The notes under the pieces were generated by a model. That model ran no database searches, had not been told where the DNA came from, and saw only the letters and a list, made by a program, of their open reading frames with translations. The translations under genes were made by a program, and so were the position numbers. A stretch of 64,000 bases of DNA from Anseranas semipalmata (taxonomy: Eukaryota; Chordata; Aves; Anseriformes; Anseranatidae), in the NCBI GenBank assembly GCA_013399115.1, contig VXAA01000613.1, positions 625,171 through 689,170 on the forward strand, in the 5' to 3' direction. Positions 1-10,560 of the stretch are shown here, in pieces. Position 1 is the first letter of the stretch; every line of letters begins with the position of its first letter.

Positions 1-1786
1 TCTATCTCCCCAGCAATTAGATCCATTACATGGGAATTAGTGTCCCAAGAGAAGTTACGATGCCAGAAAACAAATACTTTTCGTTTTTCTGCATTCACTT
101 TTTCAACAAAAGTCTGAAAAACGTGAAGGGGGGGGGAAATGTTAATCAGTGCCATGGGAAAAAGACATAATTTGCAGAGCAGGTGGGAGGCACTGCACAG
201 ATCCGGACCTGCGGCTGGTCTTTCCTGGATTGCTAAGGTGCTCAGGAGCAGGATGTGGCATCAGGGGATGCGGCTGCCCCAAAACCCTGCCTGGGATACA
301 CCGGGACGTGACCGGCAGCCTCCAGGGAGGTTCATTTCCCAGCCACGCCGAGCGCTGATGCTAACAAGGAGGCTGCTCTTATCTCCGGGGGTATTAGCAC
401 CGCTATAAACTCGATAACACTGGAGTTTCCCATAAAAATTCGAGAGGTGGGACTCCCATGAAATGGAGGCTTCTCAGCGTCGGTGCCACATATGGAAATA
501 GCGCAGAGGCTGCGTTTTCAGCCGCCACGACTGCAATTTGAAGAGAAAAAGAGAGGTATTCCAACTATTTTGTCTTTAAAAGGAAATACTGGATAACTTA
601 TGGATAAGACATTAACCCGGGCCCAGACCACTCGTGGTCGTTAAAGAGCCCTCGGCACTATTTGCAAGGCGGGAGGTGGGGGGTGTTAGTCTTGGACTCC
701 TGCCCAAATTCCAGTTTGAGGAAACACATCCCGCCTACCTGGAATTCCACCTGCACTCTAACTTGGGTACCGGGCCTGTATTCCCAGCCATCCCTCGATG
801 GTCTGAAGCGTTCGGTACCTCTGCCCATCGTCTGTGTTACCAGTGAGAAAACAGCCGCCGCTTTAGCACAGCGCCTAATTCAGCTTGGGGTCTGGTGTTT
901 GAGTAAAAACCTGCATTTTGGGGTAGGATTTATGGTTTTGACCCCAAGCCTTTATCTGTAAAGCGAAAAGGCTTGTTCAGAGGGGGTCCAGCATGCAGCT
1001 GGTCCAGCATCCCTGCTCCGGCTGCTGGTTTCTAAGGAAGGCGTGCTGCCCCTGGATCAGGCCTTGCCATCATCTCCACTAATTAGTGACTGCCTCGCAG
1101 CCAGCGATTCAGCACAGCATTTAATGTCCCTTCCAGAGAGGGTGTCGTCAATGTCCCTTGCCCTTCAGGCTCGTCATTTCAGGGGTATAAATGTCCCATC
1201 CCCTCCTGCAGCCCTGCGCTGCGAAGCCGCTGCTGCATTCCAGCCCAAAGGTGGCCACACTGCGGCTGCAGAAAAAGTGATGTGCACAAAGCAAAGAATC
1301 CTTGGAGATGAAAGGTGGTGATATTTGCAGACAGTTATTTTATCTTCCTCTGACTTTAAAGATAACACGCTACCAGCATGTGAAAGGGCATCGTTTTTCT
1401 TCTCTGGGAGTTATGATCTTAATCCTGCCCCACCCTATGAATTACAGTTTGTGAGGCTTTGCAGTGAAACTGTTATTGCTTAAAAAGCAGATCAGATCAC
1501 ATATTCCCACCCTTTTTTCACTTCATCTACTCCGTGCCCCAGAACTGGCACACTTTAATGGCAGAAAGCAGCTTACCTTAGCAACCACTTCCACAAATAG
1601 GGCTCAGGTTCCTGAGCACGCTGGGAATTGCAAATCCAAGAGAGACTTTGTGTTTGGATATAAATGTTTTTCACATTTTGGCAAAGCACATTTCGCCTTG
1701 TCTTTGTGAGTACTGATGCACCGTCCTCCACTATCCCACTTTTACATTTCAAAGCCATCCCCGGAGGAAGTTTCCCAGGCATCTCC

Positions 1787-1801
1787 GCAGCAGGTGGCGA
1801 T
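1787..1801 (+). promoter_or_regulatory. CTCF-like motif
   Basis: GCAGCAGGTGGCGAT differs from the core CCAGCAGGTGGCGCT at two of 15 positions. A candidate insulator or loop-anchor site; occupancy cannot be judged from sequence. Confidence 0.35.
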
Positions 1802-3446
1802 GCTGCCATCCTGGTTCTGCAAGCAGCAATCGCAATGCAAGGGGAGGTTATTCAGTACTGGGTGGCAGAGCGATGGAGCAGCTGAGAAGCAAATCTGGTT
1901 AAGGCCCTGGCACGTCGGGGTGGCTTTTAATCCCCGGCACGTCCTTTGTTTGATGGGGCAAATCTCTGAAGAGGCAGATTGTTGATAGTGGTGGTGGTGG
2001 ACTGGAAGCAAGGGGTGGTTTCTTTGCGCTGCTGAGACCTGTGGGAAAGCCTGCACAGATTTTGAGGAAGCCAGAATTTCACTTTAAGCCTTTTACAGCA
2101 TCCCAGGCAAAGGACTTAGTGGCTGAGCTGAAGGAACTACTCCCCGGGAGCCTCCATCCCAACTCAAGCTCGGTCATAATAGGGAACTGAAGGCGGTTTT
2201 ATCCTTACGGCTCCATCATACCCATGAGAGGCGCAAGTGGCCCTTTTCACCCAGCTTTTTTCCCTGTTTTGCAGCCCTCCTGTTATTTGTAATAGGTTGT
2301 TCATGCTTTAATCAATCAGGCACATGCCGCAGGATTCCTGCCGCTTTAGAGGACCAATGAAGCGATTGACTCCAGATGGGAAACGTCTGAGCGAGGAGGG
2401 CTCTGATAGCCACAGCTCACAACAAAGCTCACAGGGAAGTCGAGACTGGTGCCGAGGTGGAGTGGGGGGAATTGATCTTTTCATCGTGTCCTTTTGCAGC
2501 CAAGACGCCACGGGGAGTTCACGAGACCCAGTGTTTTAATTACTTACAGGTTGGGCAGGTCCTTAGGGAACGTGCTTGGAGAGAAAACATGCTGATAGTG
2601 TAGATGAAATTTCCAGTATCGGGATTCCTTCTGCACAAAGCAAAGGGGGAATAACGACCGAGAGCAGATGCTCCTCCGGAGCACACCAGGGAGGGCTTGT
2701 ATGACAGGGTGGGACTCGTGGCCATCGCTGCAGCAGCCCGTGGGACATCCGTGCTCAGGTCCCTCTGCTCCTGCGCTATTCCGGGACAGCCTCGTGCTGG
2801 AGGATGCAAAGGGGGACGTGGGCTGCAAAGCTGGACGGCGGCGCTCCCGTGGCTGTAAGTGGTGATGCTGCAGAGCAGCAGGGACGCAGAGCAGGATCTA
2901 AAGGTGGTGTAAGAATGGGGCAGATAAGGATATGGCATAGATACTCTGCTTTGAATTCCCAGTGCACTTGATTTCTGTTTATTGTTCATGCACACATACG
3001 CCCTGAGACACGGGAACTGTTCAAAGACCAGGTGTAGCACAGGCGAGACACCGATGGATGGTGTCTGTACGATAGCTGGTCCGAGCTAGAATGAAAGCGT
3101 GCTTGCTTCTAAACTGTGGTTCACAAATGAACGGGGGCTCCTGGAAGATGGAGAAACAAGCAGGTTTGTGCATGCAAGAGAGGAAAACCCCTTTTGGTGA
3201 CGTGTTTTGGTGAATCCATGCATCCCGAGCATCCTCCCTCGGGCTGGGAGAGCAGGTAGGGCTGGGGTCGGATGCACACGAAGGATGGCTGTCTGTGCTC
3301 ACCCGGGAGCAGGTCGGGGTGCGAGTGTGTCTGGTACGGGCGGGCGTTGCTCCGAGGCTAGAAGAGGTTTACATTTTCCACCTTCCAGGCGATCACCGAG
3401 GAAAGAGATTGTCTCATTTTTTCATGTCCATATATCTCGTCTCCCA

Positions 3447-3460
3447 GTTGCCGAGGCAAC
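3447..3460. promoter_or_regulatory. Perfect RFX X-box
   Basis: GTTGCC-GA-GGCAAC is a fully symmetrical RFX-type X-box. RFX factors bind such sites in enhancers and promoters, often of ciliary genes. A consensus NF-Y box follows at 3566-3574. No exon is recognisable nearby. Confidence 0.55.
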
Positions 3461-3565
3461 ACTGTATATGTTTGCAGGCTGGAAGGATCTGGGGATGGAA
3501 AATGAAGCCAGGGAGTGGACTGAGGAGAGAAGTCCAGCAGGAATTTTCCTCTGGTCTTTCGCGGC

Positions 3566-3574
3566 CGATTGGTT
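3566..3574 (-). promoter_or_regulatory. Consensus NF-Y (CCAAT) box
   Basis: The minus strand reads AACCAATCG, matching the extended RRCCAATSR consensus, about 105 bases from the RFX X-box. Confidence 0.4.
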
Positions 3575-6441
3575 AGCACTAATTTAAGCCACTCTCCCGG
3601 GATTAGTCATCAAATCTGAGATTTCCATTTTTATTATTTTAAATCAACCGCAGTTGCTCTTGGGAGGCCGTTTTTCATGTTAGAAATTAACCTCGCCGAG
3701 ATTCGGCCGGTGGGGGCTGCAGGAGGGGAGCCAGCACGCAGGGTAATACCATAGAAACACAAACAAGGTACAACATCTCGCTCTGCCGGCTGCTGGAAAG
3801 CTGAGCCCCCGGAGAGCAGCGGCTCCGAGGCGGTGCAGCCCGGTGCTTCGAGCTCAGCACGAGGCACCGGGACACCTGGATTTTCTCCGCGGCCAGCTCA
3901 GGGCATGGCTGCGGTTCGTGCTTTGCTCCAGGGCTTGGTTTTAGGGTGCGCCTGGCTCAAGTCATCGCTAGGGTGCAGCCGGAGGAACACAGCGCCTGTA
4001 GCTCCTCTGTGCTCAACACGCTCCTGGGTGCAAGCGGTTGCACGCAGCATCCCGTGCCACTGCTAAAGGTTTGCGTTCATTTCTTTTCCTCCCAGCTCTG
4101 GGGTCGTTGCTCTCCACAAGCACCAGATACTGCGCATGGCCTCGAGCTTGCTCTCACCGGCACGCGAGCACGTGCGGATGGACAGATGCTGCCCGAGAGT
4201 AGCAGCATCCCTTGGGCAGGGGAAGGGAGCGAGCTCTGGGGGAGGTGGAAGCAATTTTGTGGGTGCCTTAAAGAGATGAAGGGCGAAGATGAGAGGCTTT
4301 TGGAGATGGTAAGAACTCCCAAATTCTCACTGATTTTAAGGGCTGGGTATCTTGTAGCCTGCAGTGCCCTGGCACTAGCAGAGCTGCAGCCCGTGTGCGC
4401 CCTCGCCGTGCAGCACTGCCCTCCTGTCCTTCCCGTGCCCGTGCAGCACCGTGCCCCCAGCGGGCTGCCCGCACGATGAAAAGGCCCCTTCAGCTCTCAG
4501 AAGCATTTTGGAGGTTTCCTACAGAGCAAATGACCTTCCCTCTGCCTCTTCCCCCCGCACTGGTGCCTGTAAAAGGCAACTTGTGCTGGAACTTCAAAAC
4601 ACTTGGCAAAGCGCTGGTATTTCTGCCAGGCGGCTTCCACCAGCCTTTCTGATCTCAAGCAAATAAATAAGGTAAGAACTTCACAAGGACAGCGAAGGCG
4701 GTGGAGGCGATGGTATCGTTCTTGGTGGAAAGCTGGCATTCCTGACCCGTGCCAAAAGTAGGTTCAGGGAGGCCATCTGGTACGTGTATTTCTGATCTCA
4801 TTACTTTATTTCGCTGGATTGGAGGTTTTTTTCATTCTTTCTTTTTTGTCAGTCAGTTGGAATCTGGCTTATAAGTAGAGTAAGTGTCTGACATGCCGGG
4901 AAGCGTTGTTCCAAAATCCTCCCCGTGAGAAATAGAAGTGCACAGAAGGGGAGCTGCCGGTGCCGAAATCACCCTGGGCTCCCTGGGGCATTTCTCTCCC
5001 ATCCCCGCTCTGAGCCCCCCACCTGTGAGCCCTTCCCTGCCTGTTACCCTTGGCTTTGGGGCACATGGGGGGGGCACGGAGCGGTGCCACCCCTGCTATG
5101 GCACCTGGGGAGGGCGGGCTCCCCGCGGCCCAGCTTAGCGTGGGCACGTGGCTTGGAGCAGCACGCGGAGGGTTCCGGCAGGAGAGTTTTCAGCTGCTGG
5201 GAAAAAGGCAATAAAACGCGATTCCCACCGTAAGCAGCCCTGTGGGTTCGGAGTACATCAAATTGGGTATTTTGTCTCTGGCAGAAACCAAAACCTGATG
5301 TGCCAGAGGATGGTAAAGCCCTCGACTAATCCCTTAAATTGTTTAATACCACAGCCAGCAAGGAAATTTTTTCTGATCCCATTAATCTTTGCTGTGAAGG
5401 AAAAGCTTTTGTAACTGTATCCGCAGCTAGCAACCCCCCGTTATTCCCAGAATCTAAACACCCAGCTTTTCCTTAGCCACCCGCCCGTGCAGAGCCCGCA
5501 CCAGCACCTTCTGCAGGTTAGCAGGAGAGAGGGAGAGATGCTGGCTGCAGCCTTTAAAACCCAAAACCCACCAAACCCGAGGCAAAGCATGAGCCCAACC
5601 ATTGCAAATGGCCAGCATCGCCTGGGGCGAGTGAGCCCCGGTGTTGCCAAAGAGTCCGTGGATGCGGCCGGCAGCACCGCTCGCACCCCACCTGCCCGTG
5701 CTCCGCCGGGCTCCCCGCCAGTGTGATTAGCCCCTCCGACTTCGTGAGCACCACGTTCGTACAAAGGGAAGGAAAGGAAGCACGGGAGGGAGGGGGAGAG
5801 GGTGTTTCTGGTATTGAGCAGCGGTGCAGGGCTATTGCTCTCGGCAGCTGACAGTGTAAATGCATTTCCTGGCAGGCAGCTCGCTCTGTATTAAAATTCT
5901 TGATGAAGATTATTAAAGTGTGTTTATGAGAAGCCTGCGAGTGCTTCTTGGACTCCAACCTGCCTTTTCAAAATTCGATGTTTGGGTGCGGGCTGAGTGC
6001 TCGCGGGTTATTAAAACCAGCCTGTCCCGTCCCACCCGCCCCACTGGCAAAGCGCGGTGGCTGCAGCTGCCTGGGCAGCCCATGCAACCCCCTGCCGTTG
6101 CCCAAAGCATTGCTGCAAAACCATTCGGGTGCGTTGCAAGATTTAAGGAAATGCTTGCGTCCCCCTGGCCCCAACTCAGGCTGCCGAGGGGCGATGGGAG
6201 CCGCGGGGCCGTGCCGAAGCCCTGGCGGGGGCTGCGGGGCCGGCACAGCAAGCGGCCTGCTGTTTGTGCTGGCAAAGCTTTTGGGAGACGTCTCCACGCT
6301 GGAGACGGAGCCCTCCAGTGCCACACACAGACAAACATCCCACCCACGACGCCAGCTCCTCTGCTGACACCTCGAGGTCCCGGTCACCCACAGCCACGTA
6401 CCCACCAGCACGTGCTTGTGGCCCAGCTGCCACACAGCCCT

Positions 6442-6538
6442 TGCACGCATGCACGCGTGCACAGATGCATGCCCAGCTGCATGCACGCCCCATGCACGCC
6501 TGCACGGCCCCAGGGCACGTGCATGCCACGAGCGCTTG
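6442..6538. repeat. TGCACG/TGCATG-rich low-complexity tract
   Basis: Degenerate GCAC/GCATGC words fill about 100 bases. 6442-6463 is a perfect 22-base alternating pyrimidine-purine run, the type of sequence able to adopt Z-DNA. Confidence 0.75.
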
Positions 6539-6929
6539 GGGCAGCAGCTTTGGCCAGGGGCTTGGCTCACTTTACTGCATGCTTTTCCCCTTAACATGGG
6601 GGACCAGGTTGTATATCTAAATATATGTCCTTTAAAAAAAAAAAAAAGTTTCCAAGAACAATGGTGGAAGCAGCCCAAAAATGTGCTAAGGAGGACGAAT
6701 GCATCAGGACTGGAGTCCAAGCAAAATATCGGAAGGGTGAATCAGAAAGGAGGAAAAAAAAAATAGAGACGTATGGGGTTTTAAAAAGTTATTTTTTCCT
6801 TTTTAATGTTAATGGCAGTTTTTCAATTTGAGCTTCAAGTGCTGGAGAAATGTGTCAACTGCTCCTGCCCCGAGCCATACTTTGGAGGGATGCAAAAGCA
6901 TTGTTGCGATGACACATTCAAGATGGTTT

Positions 6930-7078
6930 CAATCCAACCCCATTTAGCCATTGCAAAGATGTCTTTGCTATTATTGTTATTAATTAGGCTCATTAATTTA
7001 TGTCCAGCACTTTCTTACAGCTTCCCTGTCTCTATGCAGAGTGATTCCCCCAGTGGCATTTGATTAGTGGGGCTAATT
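6930..7078. promoter_or_regulatory. TAAT-rich block, candidate enhancer
   Basis: Clustered homeodomain-type words (TTATTAATTAGG, TCATTAATTTATG, GATTAGTGGGGCTAATTAG) within about 120 bases. Confidence 0.3.
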
Positions 7079-7327
7079 AGACCCCGCAGCCACGGTTTAG
7101 ACCCCGTGCCTCTGGTTTCAGTCCTAGCTCGCTGGTCCCTCTCCATTGCACTGTGGCAAGCTCGTTAAAAAGAATTAGTAGTTGGGGGTGTTTTACTGTG
7201 GCTTCTTGAAGGGGGAAAAGCTGAGCTTTTCCTAAACCTTCCCGCTGTAGGAAAATCAGGTATACACTAATTTGTGCACTGGAGGAAACCCGCTGGTTGA
7301 GCGGATAGATGGCCTGGCACAAAAAAG

Positions 7328-7470
7328 CACGCGAGCGATGCTGAAGTCACGAGGACGGGGACGAGCCCGCGTCCCGTGGGAGCGGCATCCACGCCTCGCA
7401 CCGTTCGGGGCTGGTGTCTTGCAGCCGCGGTCCCGGCATCCGGCGGTCACCACGCTCTCGTTAGCGTTGC
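7328..7470. promoter_or_regulatory. CpG-dense patch
   Basis: A cluster of CpGs (CACGCGAGCG, GAGGACGGGGACGAGCCCGCG, CCGCGGTCCCGGCATCCGGCG in separate spots) inside the desert, close to an AT-rich block at 6930-7075. Confidence 0.35.
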
Positions 7471-7664
7471 CGTATGCATCGTGGCAGGGCTCCTTGGCCC
7501 CTGCACAACTCTGTCCCCTAATTCTGCTTCGGGTAGACTAGACCCACATCGTCTTCTGCCTCGCCTTTCGGGCTTGCTCGTGTATTTAGTGTTCGATCTG
7601 TCCCTTCCGTTTGTCTGGGCTCATTGCAGCTCAGCCCCTGTTCCCGTGTTATCAGAGGTTCCAG

Positions 7665-7678
7665 CCAGAAGAGGGCTG
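7665..7678 (+). promoter_or_regulatory. CTCF-like motif
   Basis: CCAGAAGAGGGCTG matches the 14-base core CCASYAGRKGGCRS at 12 positions, including the key AGAGGGC. Confidence 0.3.
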
Positions 7679-8300
7679 ATTGCAGAGGGCAGATGGAGAG
7701 GCCATAAAAAAAAAAAAAAAAGTAATAAAATCTTGGGTTTGATTGCACGAAACAGGAAGAAAATCTGGTCTCCGGGCCAATCGGGATGGCACAGTGGCTG
7801 CAGATGGAGGTGGGAGGGGAAGGGGGGATCAGGCCCAAATTCATACTTACCCCTGGTGACTGCAACATCCGTCAGGGGTACGGACAATCTGTGTCTCATT
7901 AATCATCTGATATAAACAGAGGGGGACTCGCTGGAACAGAGCGGTGTCACTGGATGAATGGCCTGGAGTTGGAAAATAAACATTTCAAACTCTGCCTCGG
8001 CGTTTATTTTTGTTAAATGCCTTCGCTGCGCTGCAGCGTTTTGCTAGCAGCGGGGTACCCGCTGCCCCAGGACGCCCGGCTCAGCCCCAAACCCATCCCC
8101 GGGATGGTTGGAGCGTGGGCTTGCAATAGTGGGCGAGAAATGCACCAAATCGAAGTGCAAGAACGTTTCTGGAGCAGCCGCAGGAGCTGCCCTGGGCGCT
8201 GCGGGGGGTTCTGTGGCGGCAGCACCCGTGTTGCAGCGGGTGGGCGATGCAGCAGGAGCGCAGCGCTGCGGGGTGCGGGGACCTAAAAGCATGTACAGAA

Positions 8301-8372
8301 ATGGTGAGTCTCCATCAGATGGTGAGTCTCCATCAGATGGTGAGTCTCCACCAAATGGTGAGTCTCCACCTG
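8301..8372. repeat. 18-bp minisatellite, 4 copies
   Basis: Four head-to-tail copies of ATGGTGAGTCTCCATCAG. The first two are identical and the last two differ in the final bases (CACCAA, CACCTG). The unit length is a multiple of three, so a plus-strand open frame (8108-8389) passes through it reading a (D/N)GESP(S/P) repeat, and each unit holds a consensus-like 5' splice site ATG|GTGAGT. No sign that it is coding beyond that frame. Confidence 0.95.
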
Positions 8373-8399
8373 CGTTCACGCACCGCTAGGTTTCCACAG

Positions 8400-8790
8400 A
8401 CTGCAGTCATTTTTGCTTCAAACTTCTTGTGCCTGTTTTTGTATTTTTTTATCCACCCCCTTCCCCTCTACAAAAACCCACCAGGTGCAGTCTGGAATCC
8501 ACGCTCACCCAAATATGCCTTTAATTTCTGATTTATTAAGATAGTTATTGTATAGATGATTAGAAACATACTCTGGGAGTTTTAATGGCCTCAGAGCAGA
8601 CATGTAGCCATTACAGAGCTGTTAATCCTCTATAAATATGCTTTTAATCATGCCAGTATTTAACGGATGATAACTGTCCTATTAAACGTAACGTATAGCT
8701 GGCAGCCCTGATAGAAAGAATTACAGGCTATTTCTTTTTCCTACAGGCTCATTAACTTCTGCTGCTCAGGAGATACTACCAAAACCACAA
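8400..8790. promoter_or_regulatory. AT-rich, TAAT-rich block, candidate conserved enhancer
   Basis: A sharp fall in GC against its neighbours, with repeated TTTAAT/TTAAT words, a MEF2-like CTATAAATAT (8631) and TAATCC/TAATCA sites. This texture is typical of deeply conserved developmental enhancers, but conservation itself cannot be seen here. Confidence 0.3.
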
Positions 8791-10244
8791 GTGGACTGCT
8801 CATCTCAGATATCCAGCTTTTCCACACCTCGCAAGGATCCCGGCTGGTGCTTGCACTCGAGGACCTTCACCAGGAGAGGGATTTGCTGCCGATGAAGGCT
8901 GTAGCAGGTGAGTGGTTTTCGCTTCTGCCATAGACCTGCTGCTTGCTTATATTTTAGCATCGCTCAGTGCATCTTGTTCTGCCTTTGCTATGCTGTCTGT
9001 TGAGGTTGAAGAGCAGCAAGACAACATGCACAAAGCTCTGGCAGTGCTTGCATCCTCTGCAGCTGGGCGAGCTCTGCTGAAGTCAGCCCTTTATATCTCG
9101 CTCTGGTGCGTGCAGCGTGGCAGCAAAGCCAGTATTTCCATGCGCAGAGCAGGAGCTTTGCAGAAGCGCACAAAGCGCACGCACACGTACCGGCACGTAT
9201 GCAGCACAGCTCGTAGCACAGCGCATCCCCCCTGCCCCTGTATCTGCTCTGGCAGCAGGAACAGTAAATTCCACGGGCAACCATATTTTGGGCCTTACGT
9301 TTCTGGTGGGGAGAAGACAGCAAGCACCCCCCAGCTCCGCTCAGCTGGAAAATCAATGACATAACCTGGGCCGGCTTTTCACGTGCCTGTGGACTCGACG
9401 TTCCGTCAAGCTTGGTTCCCTTCCAGGTGACCAGCCGCTCCCGAGGATGGGCTGGTTACGGGGGAAAGGTTGAGAAGGGAAAAACTTTCCACTAAGTGGA
9501 AAGGGGCTTGAGGAAAGGGGCAGCAGCCCTTTGTCTTGCAGGAGTCCCGGCATGAAGCGATCGCTTCGGCACTACTGGGTACGAGCCAAGGGCTGAGGCA
9601 GCCCTGTCTGACCCAACTGTTGCGCTTCCTTTGTTTTTGGGTCTCCAAATCGATGCTTTTGTCCCCAACACCGCGCCGCCTGGCTGCCCCCTTAGCCCAG
9701 GGTGAGATGCTTGGGCTGCTGCCGGGGCAGGACAAGGGGCTATTCTTCGCGGAGAACAGTGGGGGATCTCATCGCGGGGCAGCTGGCCCCCAGCCATCGC
9801 CCACCGCCGCCCTCCACACCTAGGTCACGTCTGGGCCCTGGCATTTATCGGGACCGGGCTGCTTCGGGCATCCCAAGGGAACTGGTGACAGAGGACAGGG
9901 AGTGGGGCCAGGGGACGGTCACTGCAGGCAGCAGCCGGGGGGGTGGCCCTCGTGTTTGCAGCGCGGTCCTGGGCTCGGTGCTGAAGCAGCGAGAACCAGC
10001 GTAAGGTCATGGATGAGGAGGATATGGAGGTTTTAAAGCGTTTTCCTAAAACTGATCCATTTGCACGTTTCTAGGCAGGGTACGGGGCCATGAAAAGCTG
10101 CCTGAAGCTTGGTGCTCTGGGTTGCTGGCTTATTGCTGAGAGCACAAATACAACATCCCCCGACCCCCGCCAGAGTCTCCCCATCTCCTGCAAACCCAGG
10201 AGCAGCCAGAGGAGCGAGGGTTAAGGGGATGAGCGCTTCTAGCT

Positions 10245-10560
10245 CCATTTCCCGCGTCCGCCTCTCGCCCCGTGCCTCGGTGCCGTCTCCGCGTGCTCCC
10301 GAGCGAGGCGGGCGCTTGGAGCAGGCGCTGTTTGTTTTGGAAGGTGGCAGGCTTTGTCTGCGGAGCCGCCGGCCAGTTTTCCTTCAGCCCACCGTCTAAA
10401 CCATCCCGGCCCCGCGCCGCTTCTCTCCCCGAGCAGCTACCTGGGCTGCCGGCGTGGCCAAATATTTTGGCCACGAGGTGCTGTTTCCGCGCCTGACCTC
10501 CCCGCGTGCCGCAGCGGCACACATCAGCGCACGGGTGGGATGCTGGCGGGGCTGCAGGGA
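10245..10560. promoter_or_regulatory. Orphan CpG-island-like patch
   Basis: CpG is very dense: about 13 CpGs fall within the first 70 bases (10252-10320), and density stays high to about 10550. No gene start is recognisable on either strand. It contains the perfect hairpin at 10453-10475. Such islands away from known genes often mark promoters of non-coding transcripts or enhancers. Confidence 0.5.
10453..10475. other. Perfect 23-base hairpin (10-bp arms, 3-base loop)
   Basis: CGTGGCCAAA, a TAT loop, then its exact reverse complement. It contains everted GCCAA/TTGGC half-sites and sits inside a CpG-dense patch, where its AT-rich centre is exceptional. Confidence 0.8.

Larger units (their letters stand above)
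1..8290. other. Intergenic, gene desert block A
   Basis: No exon or RNA gene recognised. Holds a CTCF-like site (1787), the RFX/NF-Y pair (3447, 3566), the TGCACG-rich tract (6442-6538), a TAAT-rich block (6930-7078), a CpG patch (7328-7470) and a second CTCF-like site (7665). Open frames such as 5968-6720 (minus, 250 codons) have no recognisable motif and biased composition. Confidence 0.6.
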
